A stretch of 64,000 nt of DNA from assembly GCF_006516965.1 (NCBI RefSeq), contig NZ_VHLH01000026.1, forward strand, positions 1-64,000. The letters are read 5' to 3'. Made by a program: the position numbers and the translations under genes. This document shows positions 1 through 9,535 of this stretch, in pieces. The notes beneath the pieces were generated by a model. That model saw only the letters and a list, made by a program, of their open reading frames with translations. It searched no databases and had not been told where the DNA came from. Numbering within the stretch: the first letter of the stretch is position 1; every line of letters begins with the position of its first letter. Source of the DNA: Pararhizobium mangrovi. Lineage in GTDB: Bacteria; Pseudomonadota; Alphaproteobacteria; Rhizobiales; Rhizobiaceae.

Positions 1-1
1 C

Positions 2-79
2 TTGCCCGATGAACCACATCGCGCTGCGATCGCCTTCGCGTGGGAAACCGGCACGATCGAACAGAGCGCTTCCGTATAA
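2..79 (+). CDS. 3' end of an unidentified gene (partial)
   Basis: An open frame enters from the left edge and reads 25 codons (LPDEPHRAAIAFAWETG and a short tail) to a TAA. A terminator-like hairpin follows 15 bases later, which fits a real gene end. The fragment is too short to assign to a family, and no function is claimed. Confidence 0.35.
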   Translation: MPDEPHRAAIAFAWETGTIEQSASV

Positions 80-93
80 ACCTGAAAGGCTAT

Positions 94-113
94 AAAGGCT
101 GCCGGGCCTTTTT
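94..113 (+). terminator. rho-independent terminator
   Basis: AAAGGC and GCCTTT pair around a TGCCGG loop and run into a T tract. The site follows the partial gene at the left edge on the + strand and lies just before the end of the convergent hspQ. Confidence 0.5.
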
Positions 114-125
114 GCGTGTCGGGTT

Positions 126-455
126 TCAGTGACTGGTGCGTTCGCGCGTTCGGTAGATGCCGTCCTCGACGATGTCGAAGAGTTCGTTCACCTGAGGATG
201 GCGCACGGGCTGGCCGCTCTCGTCGGCAACGAGGTTCTGTTCCGAAACATAGGCGACGTATTCCGTTTCGTCGTTCTCCGCGAAGAGATGATAGAACGGC
301 TGGTCCTTTCGCGGACGCGTTTCTTCGGGAATGGAATTCCACCACTCTTCGGTATTGTCGTATTCCGGATCGACATCGAAGATCACGCCACGAAACGGAT
401 AGATCCGGTGGCGGACGATCTGGCCGATCTGGAACTTGGCTTCGCGGGCTTTCAT
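126..455 (-). CDS. hspQ: heat shock protein HspQ
   Basis: This 109-residue protein has the HspQ/YccV hemimethylated-DNA-binding-like fold pattern: FQIGQIVRHRIYPFRGVIFDVDPEY near the N-terminus, then WW, QPFYHLFAEN and YVAYVSEQNL. In enterobacteria HspQ binds mutant DnaA and acts as a specificity factor for Lon; here the role is inferred from family membership. The open frame extends 24 codons further upstream, but MKAREAKFQIGQ at 455 has a GAGGGA Shine-Dalgarno and matches the usual family length. It lies 80 bases downstream of the hydroxylase gene on the same strand and may be co-transcribed with it. Confidence 0.88.
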   Translation of the reverse strand: MKAREAKFQIGQIVRHRIYPFRGVIFDVDPEYDNTEEWWNSIPEETRPRKDQPFYHLFAENDETEYVAYVSEQNLVADESGQPVRHPQVNELFDIVEDGIYRTRERTSH

Positions 456-535
456 TTCGATTCCCTCGTGAGGCGCGAAGGTGAAAAACTCAGAACGAAA
501 AATCAAAGCATGCGGAAGGTAATCCACTGGAAACG

Positions 536-1765
536 TTAGTTCGTACGATCTCGACGCAACGGGTTGCGGAAACGCTCGGCGATATCTTCGCCAACCGCGC
601 GCAGGGAATCGCCGGGTCGCATGCCTTCGCGCATCAATACGTTGCGAAGCGGTGTCACCTCCTTTAGGACGGCCAGCCCCGCACCGCGCAGCATCTGGGC
701 GGGCAATAGTCCGCCGAGCAGGCTGCGGTTCAGGAGATCGACGGCTGCCGTACGCGAAAGGATGTCGACGCGCCGTGCCCGATCGTAGACGGAAGGCACG
801 CCGGAAAGGTCGCCGCGGTTTCCCTTCTGATCGATGATCCTCGACAGGGTCAGCACATCGCGCAGCGCCAGATTGAGCCCTTGCGCGCCGATCGGCGGGA
901 AGACGTGCGCCGCTTCGCCGACGAGCACGATGCGCCGCGCCCCGTAGCGGTGGGCGACGAGCCCGGACAAGGGAAAACGCTGCGGCTCGGCCTCGATCGA
1001 AACGCGCCCGAGCATCGACTGCATGCGCTCCTCGATGCGCCGCGCGAGATTGTCCGTGCCGAGGTTGATCAGCGTTTCCGCGTCGCGCGGTCGCATGACC
1101 CAGACGAGGCTGGAACGCTTGCCGGGAAGCGGTACCTGCGTGAACGGGCCGTCCTCCGTATGAAACTCGTTGGATACGTTGTCGTGCGGCAGACGATGGG
1201 AAAAGACGGTGACGAGGGCGGCCTGCGGATAGCTGCGCGTATGCGTATGGATGCCTACGGCGCGCCGAAGCACCGAACGGCGCCCGTCAGCGGCAATCCC
1301 GAGGCCGCCGCGCAAGCTCGTACCATCGGCAAGCGACACGACGACGCCGTCGCGCTCACTGCGCGCTTCGCTCGCCATGCTTTCGAAACGGGTAACGCTC
1401 TCGTTCTCGCCGACCGCATCGTTCATGGCCTCGATCAGGGCGGCGTTGGCGATGTTGTGGGCGAAAGCCGGTTCGTCGATCTCGCCCGCATGGAAGGCGA
1501 CCGTCGGCGCACGGAAGAGCCGTCTCGTGCCGTCGATGATGCGCATCGTCGCGAGCGGAGCGGCACGATCGCTGATGCGCTCCCATACGCCGAGGCGCTC
1601 CAGCATCGTCACCTGCTGCTTCATCAAGGCGGTCGTACGACCGTCCGGCTCGGCGATGCGCGGGGCGACGAAGGCGGTGCGGAAACCCTTGTATCCAAGT
1701 TCCAGCGCAGCGGTCGCACCCGTCAGGCCACCGCCCACCACAAGCGCATCGAATTCCTCTGCCAT
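536..1765 (-). CDS. UbiH/UbiF family FAD-dependent aromatic-ring hydroxylase
   Basis: The 409-residue protein opens with the FAD-binding GGGLTGATAALELG motif. A second flavin motif, GEAAHVFPPIGAQGLNLALRD, follows in the C-terminal third; it corresponds to the GDAAH signature of UbiH/COQ6 monooxygenases. These enzymes hydroxylate the ring of ubiquinone precursors with NAD(P)H and O2, and that role is inferred. Which ring position it acts on cannot be decided from sequence. The open frame begins at 1828, but MAEEFDALVVGGG at 1765 starts directly at the Rossmann fold and has a GGACGGGA ribosome site. It is divergent from pcs. Confidence 0.85.
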   Translation of the reverse strand: MAEEFDALVVGGGLTGATAALELGYKGFRTAFVAPRIAEPDGRTTALMKQQVTMLERLGVWERISDRAAPLATMRIIDGTRRLFRAPTVAFHAGEIDEPAFAHNIANAALIEAMNDAVGENESVTRFESMASEARSERDGVVVSLADGTSLRGGLGIAADGRRSVLRRAVGIHTHTRSYPQAALVTVFSHRLPHDNVSNEFHTEDGPFTQVPLPGKRSSLVWVMRPRDAETLINLGTDNLARRIEERMQSMLGRVSIEAEPQRFPLSGLVAHRYGARRIVLVGEAAHVFPPIGAQGLNLALRDVLTLSRIIDQKGNRGDLSGVPSVYDRARRVDILSRTAAVDLLNRSLLGGLLPAQMLRGAGLAVLKEVTPLRNVLMREGMRPGDSLRAVGEDIAERFRNPLRRDRTN

Positions 1766-1867
1766 TCCCGTCCAGTTTCCTCGCGGTACTTTCTCGTATG
1801 ACGCCTGAAGATAGGGCGGCGGCGCCATATCGCCAGAGTGCGGAACGCACGGTGGATCGACGGAAAT

Positions 1868-1888
1868 GTTTCCGACTTTTCCGGAAAC
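1868..1888. repeat. 7-bp inverted repeat in the ubi/pcs divergent region
   Basis: GTTTCCG and CGGAAAC are separated by seven bases. The site lies in the 245-base region between the divergent hydroxylase and pcs genes. It could be an operator or a small hairpin. Nothing else in this spacer is recognisable. Confidence 0.25.
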
Positions 1889-2010
1889 ACGCTAGACGCA
1901 CGGGATTACATGCGTGCTGGATCACGTGCGTCATGTCTGCTAGCGCTTGAAGCCGAACGGCCGTGCCAAGACGGCCTTGCGCCGGCGTATCCAGGGGACG
2001 GGGGCCTTCC

Positions 2011-2745
2011 TTGCCGATCTTCAACTATCGACGTGTTCCCTATGCGGAGATTCGCGCCTTTTCCGTGCACATCCTGACGGCTTCCGGCGCCTTCTTCGCC
2101 TTTCTGGCGCTGGTGGCCGCGGGGGACGGGCATTTCGGCGCCATGTTCTGGTGGCTGGGTGCGGCGTTGCTCGTCGACGGCGTCGACGGGCCAATCGCTC
2201 GCAAGCTCGACGTCAAGTCGGTCCTGCCGACATGGTCCGGCGTAATGCTGGACAACGTCATCGACTACGTGACCTACGTGCTGATCCCGGCCTACGGCTT
2301 TTACGAAAGCGGCATGCTCGGCAACACGTGGTCGTTCGTCGCCGCCGGCCTGATCGTCATGTCGAGCGCCATCTATTACGCCGACACCGGCATGAAGACC
2401 GAGGAGAACTTCTTCTCCGGCTTTCCCGTCGCCTGGAACATGGTCGTCTTCACCTTCTTCGTCGTCGATCCGACGCCGGCGGTCGCGTGGATCACCATCC
2501 TGCTTTCCGTGGTCTTCACCTTTCTCAACGTGTTTTTTCTCCACCCGGTGCGCGTCGAACGCCTGCGGCCGCTCAATCTCGGCGTCTTCGCACTGTGGTC
2601 GGTCCTCAGCGTCTTCGCGCTGTTTCTCAATTTCGACAGTCCGCGCTGGCTCGTCTGGGCGGTCGTCGCGGCGGGTGCCTATCTCTACTTCATCGGCCCC
2701 GTGCTGCAGTTTTTCCCGAACCTCGGCCGGCGCGGTTCCGCATAA
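2011..2745 (+). CDS. pcs: phosphatidylcholine synthase (CDP-diacylglycerol-choline O-phosphatidyltransferase)
   Basis: Pcs condenses choline directly with CDP-diacylglycerol to make phosphatidylcholine in the inner membrane, a pathway typical of rhizobia and brucellae. The CDP-alcohol phosphotransferase signature is visible as DGPIAR, then G, D and D in WSGVMLDNVIDYVTY, followed by about six hydrophobic segments. The protein opens PIFNYRRVPYAEIRAFSVH, as I recall for rhizobial Pcs. The chosen TTG at 2011 follows a G-rich GGGGACGGGGG ribosome site and gives 244 residues, the usual length. An ATG at 1963 would add 16 residues without known homology. Confidence 0.9.
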   Translation: MPIFNYRRVPYAEIRAFSVHILTASGAFFAFLALVAAGDGHFGAMFWWLGAALLVDGVDGPIARKLDVKSVLPTWSGVMLDNVIDYVTYVLIPAYGFYESGMLGNTWSFVAAGLIVMSSAIYYADTGMKTEENFFSGFPVAWNMVVFTFFVVDPTPAVAWITILLSVVFTFLNVFFLHPVRVERLRPLNLGVFALWSVLSVFALFLNFDSPRWLVWAVVAAGAYLYFIGPVLQFFPNLGRRGSA

Positions 2746-2844
2746 GCTGGCCGATCCGGCCGTTGCAGGATTAGCGTGGGGATTGAGAGTGCTCACATCT
2801 TGATCATTTGGGAAAACTGCGGAATGTAAGGGCAGGCAAGGGTC

Positions 2845-4464
2845 GTGACGCACGATCCAACGTCGCACGGCCGCAGCACGGGAGATTTCGTGGCGTCCAG
2901 CTCTTCCACCGGCGATGCGGCCCTTCTATCGACCGAGGGGCTGACCAAGTCTTTCGGTTCGTTCAAGGCATGCGACGGGATCGACCTCTCGATCGCCGGC
3001 GGCGAGATCCATGCCCTGCTGGGCGAGAACGGCGCCGGAAAGTCGACGCTGGTCAAGATGCTCTTCGGCGTCCTCGAGCCGAGCGCAGGCGCGATCCGCT
3101 GGCGCGGCGATCCGGTCGCGATCCGTTCGCCGGCTGCCGCGCGCCGAACCGGCATCGGCATGGTCTTCCAGCATTTTTCCCTTTTCGAGGCGCTGACCGT
3201 CGCCGAAAACATCGCCCTTTCGCTCGACGATGCGGTTCCGATCGAACGCATTGCCAAGGAGGCGGCGCGCCTGTCGCGCGAATACGGCCTGCCGCTCGAC
3301 CCGAACGCGCACGTCGCGGACCTTTCCGTCGGCGAGCGCCAGCGCATCGAGATCGTGCGCACGCTTCTGCAGAAGCCGGAACTGATCATCCTCGACGAGC
3401 CAACCTCCGTGCTGACGCCGCAGGAGGCCGATCGGCTCTTCGAGACGCTCGAGCAGTTGCGTGGGGAGGGCCGGGCGATCCTCTATATCAGCCATCGCCT
3501 CGAAGAGGTGCGCCGCATCTGCGACCGTGCGACGGTGCTTCGCCACGGCAAGGTAACGGGCGCCTGCGACCCGCGACGTGAAACGGTCGGCTCGCTCGCC
3601 GGCATGATGGTCGGCGGCGAAGTGGAAGGGATCGCCGACAGCGGCCTTTCGCCCGGGGAGGCGGTGCTTGTCGAAACTCGCGCGCTTTCCGTGCCTGCTC
3701 AAACACCCTTCTCGATCTCCCTCGAAGACGTCACGCTCGCCGTTCGAAGCGGGGAAATCCTCGCGATCGCTGGCGTTGCCGGCAACGGCCAGAGCGAACT
3801 CTTCGACGTGCTTTCCGGCGAGACGCTGGTTGCGGACGCTGCCGCGGTGCGCATCGACGGGCGGGACGCAGGCCGGCTCTCCATTTCGGCGCGCCGTCTG
3901 CTCGGCGCCGGCTTCGTCCCGGAGGAGCGCAACGGTCACGGTGCCGTCGGCAGTCTCGCCCTTTCGCAGAACGTCATGCTCTCGCGACATGCCAGTGATT
4001 CGCGTGCCTATCTCGCCGGCGGCCCCGTCCGCATGCTGAAAGAAGGCTCGGTGCGCGAGACGGCGCGGCGCATCGTCGCCGCGATGGACGTGCGCAAGTC
4101 CGGGGAGGATCCGCAGGCCTCGTCGCTTTCGGGCGGCAATCTACAGAAGTTCATCGTCGGGCGGGAACTCGACCGCAAGCCGCGCGTGCTCGTCGTCAAC
4201 CAGCCGACCTGGGGCGTCGATGCAGGCGCCGCCGCACGCATTCGCCAGGCGCTGATCGAACGGGCGCGGGAAGGGGCCGCGGTGCTCGTCATCAGCCAGG
4301 ATCTGGACGAGATCTTCGAGATTGCAACGCGCATCGCCGTCATCAGCGGCGGCAGGCTCTCGAAGGCCGAACCGTCGGCGACGATGACCCGTGAGCGCAT
4401 CGGCCGCCTCATGGGGGGCATTCAGGGCGTCGACGAGGGGACGGAGCTTGCCGATGCGTCTTGA
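2845..4464 (+). CDS. BMP-family ABC importer, duplicated ATP-binding subunit
   Basis: This 539-residue ATPase carries two nucleotide-binding domains, as in RbsA and NupO/YufO-type importers. The first has Walker A GENGAGKST at residues 60-68, LSVGERQR as signature and LIILDEPTSVL as Walker B. The second has a degenerate P-loop (GVAGNGQSE), SGGNLQKF and VLVVNQPTWGVD. It energises uptake through the two permeases encoded next. The GTG at 2845 is the longest start; a GTG at 2890 after GGGAGA is also possible. It overlaps the next gene by 11 bases. Confidence 0.88.
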   Translation: MTHDPTSHGRSTGDFVASSSSTGDAALLSTEGLTKSFGSFKACDGIDLSIAGGEIHALLGENGAGKSTLVKMLFGVLEPSAGAIRWRGDPVAIRSPAAARRTGIGMVFQHFSLFEALTVAENIALSLDDAVPIERIAKEAARLSREYGLPLDPNAHVADLSVGERQRIEIVRTLLQKPELIILDEPTSVLTPQEADRLFETLEQLRGEGRAILYISHRLEEVRRICDRATVLRHGKVTGACDPRRETVGSLAGMMVGGEVEGIADSGLSPGEAVLVETRALSVPAQTPFSISLEDVTLAVRSGEILAIAGVAGNGQSELFDVLSGETLVADAAAVRIDGRDAGRLSISARRLLGAGFVPEERNGHGAVGSLALSQNVMLSRHASDSRAYLAGGPVRMLKEGSVRETARRIVAAMDVRKSGEDPQASSLSGGNLQKFIVGRELDRKPRVLVVNQPTWGVDAGAAARIRQALIERAREGAAVLVISQDLDEIFEIATRIAVISGGRLSKAEPSATMTRERIGRLMGGIQGVDEGTELADAS

Positions 4465-5545
4465 GATCGAGCGCCGCGCGACGCGTTCTTCCCTTTATGC
4501 CGCGCTCTCGCCCTTCATCGCGCTGGCGCTGACGGTCGTTGCCGGCGGTATCATGTTCGCAGCCCTCGGCAAGGATCCGTTTTCGGCGCTCTATTCGTTC
4601 TTCATCGCGCCGCTGACGAGCGCGTGGTCGCTCAATCAGCTCGCCATCAAGTCGGCGCCGCTCATCCTGATCGCCGTCGGACTGTCGGTCTGCTTCAGTT
4701 CGCGAAACTGGAACATCGGCGCGGAGGGCCAGTTCATCGCCGGCGCGCTGATGGGTTCGATCCTGCCTGTCATGGCGCCGGACTGGACCTCGCCTCTGCT
4801 TTTGCCGATCATACTCGTCCTCGGCATGGTCGGCGGCGCGCTCTATGCGGCGATCCCGGCGATCCTGAAGGCCGAGTTCAATGCGAACGAGATCCTTTCG
4901 AGCCTCATGCTCGTCTACGTCGCACAGCTCTTCCTCGACTGGACGGTGCGCGGGCCGTGGCGCGACCCGCAGGGCTTCAATTTCCCGCAGACGATCCAGT
5001 TTTCCGACAGCGCGACGCTGCCCCCGATCTATGCCGGGGGTGCCGCCCATTGGGGCTTCGTCTTCGCGCTTGTCGCGGCCGTCGTCACATGGTTCATGCT
5101 TCGCCGCACGCTGAAGGGCTTCGAGATCCGGGTCCTCGGCGAATCGAGCCGCGCCGGGCGCTTCGCCGGGTTTTCGAGCCGGCGCATGGTCTATTTCTCG
5201 TTCCTGTTTTCCGGCGCGCTCGCCGGTCTCGCCGGCATCTGCGAAGTATCCGGAGCGATCAATCAGCTTCAGCCTGTCATCTCGCCCGGATACGGCTTCA
5301 CGGCCATCATCGTCGCTTTCCTGGGACGTTTGAACCCGCTCAGCATCGTCGTCGCGGGTCTCGTGCTGGGGCTCACCTATCTTGGCGGCGAGGCCGCGCA
5401 GATCACGATCGGGCTCAGCGAGAAGGTCGCGCGCGTCTTCCAGGGCTTCCTGCTCTTCTTCGTACTCGGCTGCGATACGCTGATCCTCTACCGCATCCGT
5501 CTTGTCTCGAGCCGCCGTGCAAGCGGCGAAGAGGCAGCGCAATGA
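4454..5545 (+). CDS. BMP-family ABC importer permease 1
   Basis: The 363-residue protein has about ten membrane segments and the central motif FSSRNWNIGAEGQFIAGAL, the BPD_transp_2 signature of ribose and nucleoside importers. MRLEIERRATRSSLYAALSPFIALAL at 4454 is chosen because it sits right after the ATPase gene end and just before the first membrane segment. It pairs with the following permease to form the channel. Confidence 0.86.
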   Translation: MRLEIERRATRSSLYAALSPFIALALTVVAGGIMFAALGKDPFSALYSFFIAPLTSAWSLNQLAIKSAPLILIAVGLSVCFSSRNWNIGAEGQFIAGALMGSILPVMAPDWTSPLLLPIILVLGMVGGALYAAIPAILKAEFNANEILSSLMLVYVAQLFLDWTVRGPWRDPQGFNFPQTIQFSDSATLPPIYAGGAAHWGFVFALVAAVVTWFMLRRTLKGFEIRVLGESSRAGRFAGFSSRRMVYFSFLFSGALAGLAGICEVSGAINQLQPVISPGYGFTAIIVAFLGRLNPLSIVVAGLVLGLTYLGGEAAQITIGLSEKVARVFQGFLLFFVLGCDTLILYRIRLVSSRRASGEEAAQ

Positions 5546-6462
5546 ACCTCTTCCTCGCCATGCTGCCGACCATCATGACGGCTGCGACACCGCTGCTTCT
5601 CGCGGCGGTCGGCGAACTGGTCGTCGAGCGTTCCGGCGTGCTCAACCTCGGCGTCGAGGGCATGATGATCATCGGTGCCGTCACGGCGTTTGCAGGCGCG
5701 CAGGCGACGGGCTCGCCCTATGCCGGGATGGTGTGCGGCATTCTCGCGGGCGCGGCCTTTTCACTGCTCTTCGGCTTTCTCACCCTGACGCTCGTCGCCA
5801 ACCAAGTCGCGACCGGCCTTTCGCTGACGATCCTCGGCCTCGGCCTTTCCGGCATGATCGGCGACAGCTTCGTCGGCACGCCCGGCATTCAGATGGGCGC
5901 GCTGCCGATTCCCGGCCTTGCCGAAATCCCCGTCGTCGGGCCGATCCTCTTTTCGCACGACCTGATCTTCTATCTCTCGATCCTGCTCGTGATCGCGGTG
6001 CATTGGTTCCTGTTTCGAACGCGCACCGGCCTCGAACTGCGCTCGATCGGCGACAACCACGATTCCGCCCATGCGCTCGGCATGGGCGTCATTCGCGTGC
6101 GCTACCTGGCGGTGATGTTCGGGGGCGCGTGCGCCGGCCTCGCCGGGGCGCAGCTTTCGCTCGTCTACACGCCGCAATGGACGGAGAACATGACGGCGGG
6201 CAGGGGCTGGATCGCGCTCGCCCTCGTCGTCTTCGCCTCGTGGCGGCCGGTTTGGGTTCTCGTCGGCGCCTATCTCTTCGGCGCCGTCAGCATCGGCCAG
6301 TTCAACGCGCAGGCCTTCGGCTTCGGCATCCCCTCGCAGTTCCTCTCGTCGATGCCCTACCTTGCGACGGTGGTCGTCCTCGTGCTCATCTCACGCAATC
6401 GCAGGCTGACGCTCATGAACACGCCGGCCTGCCTCGGAAAGCCCTTTGTGCCGGATCGCTAG
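5542..6462 (+). CDS. BMP-family ABC importer permease 2
   Basis: The 306-residue protein is hydrophobic almost throughout, with ERSGVLNLGVEGMMIIGAV near the N-terminus, the counterpart of the EGQF motif in permease 1. The start is fixed by an ATGA overlap with the preceding stop codon, which implies translational coupling. The two permeases differ in length and loop content, as is usual for YufP/YufQ-like pairs. Confidence 0.86.
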   Translation: MNLFLAMLPTIMTAATPLLLAAVGELVVERSGVLNLGVEGMMIIGAVTAFAGAQATGSPYAGMVCGILAGAAFSLLFGFLTLTLVANQVATGLSLTILGLGLSGMIGDSFVGTPGIQMGALPIPGLAEIPVVGPILFSHDLIFYLSILLVIAVHWFLFRTRTGLELRSIGDNHDSAHALGMGVIRVRYLAVMFGGACAGLAGAQLSLVYTPQWTENMTAGRGWIALALVVFASWRPVWVLVGAYLFGAVSIGQFNAQAFGFGIPSQFLSSMPYLATVVVLVLISRNRRLTLMNTPACLGKPFVPDR

Positions 6463-6525
6463 ATGCCGGCATCGCGGGCTTTGCGCCATAACCAGAACAA
6501 GGCTCGAAATCCCTACAGAGAGGTC

Positions 6526-7593
6526 ATGATGAAAAAACTGCTTCTAGCGCTTACCGCCTCGCTCGGCATGATCGCCGCAGCGCAGGCGCAGGACAAGGAT
6601 CCGACGCTCGCCTGCTTCGTCTATGTCGGCTCGCACAACGATGGTGGCTATTCCGAAGGCCACGACAAGGCGCGCCTCTTCCTGCAAAAGGAGATGGGCG
6701 ACGAGGTGAAGACGAAATACGTCGAGAACGTCTCCGAAGGACCGGACGCGACGCGCGTCCTCCAGCAACTCGCGCGCTCGGGCTGCAACATCATCTTCGC
6801 CACGTCGTTCGGCTTCATGGATTCGGTGGTCAAGGTCGCCAAGCAGTTCCCGGACGTGAAGTTCGAGCACGCGACCGGCTACAAGACCGCCGATAACCTC
6901 GCCACCTACAATGCCCGCTTCTACGAAGGCCGCTATATCCTCGGCAAGATCGCGGCGAAGAAGTCGAAGACCGGGACGGCCGGCTACATCGTCTCCTTCC
7001 CGATCCCGGAAGTCGTGCGCGGCATCGATTCCTTCATGCTCGGCGCGCAGTCGGTCAATCCGGACTTCAAGATCAAGATCGTCTGGGTGAACACTTGGTT
7101 CGATCCCGGCAAGGAGGCCGACGCGGCCAAGGCGCTCTTCGATCAGGGCGTCGACATCATCGTCCAGCATACCGATTCCCCGGCGCCGCTGCAGATCGCG
7201 GAAAAGCGCGGCAAGTTCGGCTTCGGGCAGGCGAGCGACATGAGCAAGTTCGCCCCCGACGCGCAGTTGACCGCAATCGTTGACCATTGGGGTCCGTACT
7301 ACGTCCAGCGCGTGAAGGCGCTGCGTGACGGCACGTGGAAGTCACAGTCGAGCTGGGAGGGTCTGAAGGACAAGATCCTCATCATGGCGCCGTACGAGAA
7401 CATGTCCGCCGACACCAAGAAGATGGCCGAGGAGACCGAGCAGAAGATCAAGGACGGCTTCGACCCGTTCACCGGTCCGATCACGAAGCAGGACGGTTCG
7501 GTCTGGCTGAAGAAGGGCGAGACCGCCAAGGACGAGACCCTGCTCGGCCTGAACTTCTACGTGAAGGGCGTCGACGACAAGCTTCCGCAATAG
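6526..7593 (+). CDS. BMP-family periplasmic substrate-binding protein, probably purine-nucleoside type
   Basis: MMKKLLLALTASLGMIAAAQA is a clear Sec signal peptide; it is cleaved before QDKDPTLACFVYVG. The mature part is a PnrA/BMP-type binding domain with DATRVLQQLARSGCNIIFATSFGFMD and the hinge-side PIPEVVRGIDSF. BMP proteins mostly bind purine nucleosides, so that substrate is inferred; no catabolic gene nearby confirms it. Two adjacent ATGs (6526, 6529) follow an AGAGAGG ribosome site. It is the last gene of the operon, which ends in a strong terminator. Confidence 0.86.
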   Translation: MMKKLLLALTASLGMIAAAQAQDKDPTLACFVYVGSHNDGGYSEGHDKARLFLQKEMGDEVKTKYVENVSEGPDATRVLQQLARSGCNIIFATSFGFMDSVVKVAKQFPDVKFEHATGYKTADNLATYNARFYEGRYILGKIAAKKSKTGTAGYIVSFPIPEVVRGIDSFMLGAQSVNPDFKIKIVWVNTWFDPGKEADAAKALFDQGVDIIVQHTDSPAPLQIAEKRGKFGFGQASDMSKFAPDAQLTAIVDHWGPYYVQRVKALRDGTWKSQSSWEGLKDKILIMAPYENMSADTKKMAEETEQKIKDGFDPFTGPITKQDGSVWLKKGETAKDETLLGLNFYVKGVDDKLPQ

Positions 7594-7609
7594 GCAGCGG
7601 ATCGGGCAT

Positions 7610-7634
7610 GCCGGGCCTTCGGGCCCGGCGTTTC
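7610..7634 (+). terminator. terminator of the BMP transporter operon
   Basis: GCCGGGCC and GGCCCGGC pair over a TTCG tetraloop, followed by a short T-containing tail. It begins 17 bases after the binding-protein stop codon. Confidence 0.6.
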
Positions 7635-7663
7635 GTCGGTCGGTGCCCGCGGTGCGGGGCCGA

Positions 7664-7692
7664 TTGACATTCCGGGCGGCGTTGTCTATCGC
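7664..7692 (+). promoter_or_regulatory. sigma-70-type promoter of rpsD
   Basis: A consensus -35 (TTGACA) lies 17 bases before TATCGC. That predicts a leader of about 170 bases before rpsD, long enough for control through the mRNA leader. The promoter call rests on sequence match only. Confidence 0.5.
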
Positions 7693-7868
7693 TCGCTGCG
7701 TGCCGGGCAACGCCCGAGCGCAATCTCTTGACGTGTCCCGCGGATGGCGGCGCAAGCGTGCGCATGTCGTCCTGTCAGGTCCGATCCCGGGCCAGAGGAG
7801 GGCGCGTTTCCTTGAAGACCGGCCGGCGGTTCGCGCAGGCCGGTCGCGATCGCTTGAAAGGAAATGCG

Positions 7869-8486
7869 ATGAGCAAACGCAACAAGGCCCGCTACAAGCT
7901 CGACCGGCGCTTGGGCGAAAACATCTGGGGCCGTCCGAAGTCCCCCGTCAATCGCCGTGAATACGGCCCCGGCCAGCACGGCCAGCGCCGCAAGGGCAAG
8001 ATCTCCGACTACGGCACGCAGCTTCGCGCCAAGCAGAAGCTTCGCGGTCACTACGGCGACATTCGCGAGAAGCAGTTCCGTCGTACGTACGAGGAGGCGA
8101 ACCGCCGCAAGGGCGACACGAACGACAACCTGATCGGTCTGCTCGAATCGCGCCTCGACGCGATCGTCTACCGTGCCAAGTTCGTGCCGACGATCTTCGC
8201 CGCGCGCCAGTTCGTCAGCCACGGCCACGTGCTCGTCAACGGCAAGCGCACGAACATCCCGTCCTATCGCTGCAAGGCTGGCGATGTGATCGAGGTGCGC
8301 GAAAAGTCCAAGCAGAGCCTTCAGGTCCTCGAGGCCGTTCAGCTCGCCGAGCGTGACGTGCCGGAATACATCGAGGCCGACCACACCAAGATGACCGCGA
8401 CATACGTGCGCATGCCGGCCCTTGCCGACGTGCCCTACGCCGTCGTCATGGAGCCGAACCTGGTCGTCGAGTATTATTCGCGCTGA
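7869..8486 (+). CDS. rpsD: 30S ribosomal protein S4
   Basis: The 205-residue product is a standard S4. It starts [21 protein letters not shown] and carries an S4 RNA-binding domain, seen as [30 protein letters not shown] and [12 protein letters not shown]4 nucleates assembly of the 16S 5' domain. The ATG at 7869 follows GAAAGGAA; longer in-frame extensions lack homology. The gene stands alone here, not in an alpha operon. Confidence 0.97.
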   Translation: MSKRNKARYKLDRRLGENIWGRPKSPVNRREYGPGQHGQRRKGKISDYGTQLRAKQKLRGHYGDIREKQFRRTYEEANRRKGDTNDNLIGLLESRLDAIVYRAKFVPTIFAARQFVSHGHVLVNGKRTNIPSYRCKAGDVIEVREKSKQSLQVLEAVQLAERDVPEYIEADHTKMTATYVRMPALADVPYAVVMEPNLVVEYYSR

Positions 8487-8510
8487 CCGGCGAAAGCCTT
8501 CTGTATCTAC

Positions 8511-8543
8511 GAAAGGCCGCTCTTCGGGGCGGCCTTTCTTTTT
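8511..8543 (+). terminator. terminator of rpsD
   Basis: A ten-base-pair stem (GAAAGGCCGC and GCGGCCTTTC) with an eight-base loop is followed by TTTTT. It lies 25 bases after the rpsD stop codon. Confidence 0.85.
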
Positions 8544-8633
8544 GAGACGACCGCCCGCGCTGCCGAACGATTTGTCTGGCGCGCGCGCATGCGCTAAACG
8601 CGGCGCCACGGGGTCGGTCCGGAGCTTGAGACG

Positions 8634-9533
8634 ATGGAGAGCCTGAACGAAGGCGCGCTTGACGCCGAAGTGACGGAAGCGAACGGGTCGGACAATGGCG
8701 GCGCCAGCGTGCCGGCCATCCTGCGCGACTCACCGTCGTCGGTCGGTTTCAACAAGCTTCGAAAGCGGCTTCAGCGGCAGGTCCGCCAGGCGTTGTCGGA
8801 TTTCTCGATGGTTTCGCACGCGGCACGGCCGCGCTGGCTCGTCGGCGTTTCCGGGGGCAAGGACTCCTACGGGCTGCTCGCGATCCTGCTCGACCTTCAG
8901 TGGCGTGGTTTGCTGCCGGTGGATCTCGTCGCGTGCAATCTCGATCAGGGCCAGCCCAATTTTCCGAAGCGCGTGCTGCCGGAATTCCTGACCAGGAACG
9001 CCGTGCCGCACCGCATCGAGTATCGCGACACCTATTCCATCGTGACCGAAAAGGTGCCGGAAAACGCCACCTATTGCTCGCTGTGCTCGCGGCTGAGGCG
9101 CGGCAACCTCTACCGCATCGCTCGCGAAGAGCGATGCGAGGCGCTGGTCCTCGGCCATCATCGCGAGGACGTGCTCGAAACGTTCTTCATGAACCTCCTG
9201 CATGGTGGGCGGCTTTCCGCCATGCCGGGCAAGCTCATGAACGACGAAGGCGACCTCACGGTGCTCCGGCCGATGGTCTATTGCGCCGAGGACGATCTGG
9301 CGCGTTTTGCCGAATACATGCGTTTCCCGATCATCCCGTGCGACCTCTGCGGTGCGCAGGACGGGCTGGAGCGCGACGCCATGAAGACGATGCTTGGCGA
9401 TCTCGAGCGCCGCATGCCCGGCCGCAAGGACGTCATGATCCGCGCGCTCGCCAATGTCCGCCCCGGCCATCTGCTCGATCCGGGGCTGTTCGATTTCGCC
9501 GGCCTCATGCCGCAAGCCCCGAAGGAAACCTGA
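8634..9533 (+). CDS. ttcA: tRNA 2-thiocytidine biosynthesis protein TtcA
   Basis: TtcA thiolates cytidine 32 of some tRNAs using ATP and a 4Fe-4S cluster. The PP-loop SGGKDS is at residues 73-78. The cluster ligands are visible as C148 and C151 ([10 protein letters not shown]) and C239 (IIPCDLCG). [17 protein letters not shown] is the usual second conserved block. The 299-residue length is normal, with a variable N-terminal tail of about 35 residues. Its stop codon lies two bases before the next ATG, so the two genes are probably co-transcribed. Confidence 0.93.
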   Translation: MESLNEGALDAEVTEANGSDNGGASVPAILRDSPSSVGFNKLRKRLQRQVRQALSDFSMVSHAARPRWLVGVSGGKDSYGLLAILLDLQWRGLLPVDLVACNLDQGQPNFPKRVLPEFLTRNAVPHRIEYRDTYSIVTEKVPENATYCSLCSRLRRGNLYRIAREERCEALVLGHHREDVLETFFMNLLHGGRLSAMPGKLMNDEGDLTVLRPMVYCAEDDLARFAEYMRFPIIPCDLCGAQDGLERDAMKTMLGDLERRMPGRKDVMIRALANVRPGHLLDPGLFDFAGLMPQAPKET

Positions 9534-9535
9534 AC

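Noticed and set aside
2746-2844. Purine riboswitch upstream of the BMP transporter
   Set aside because: No recognisable purine-riboswitch core or paired helices of the right layout could be found in these 99 bases.
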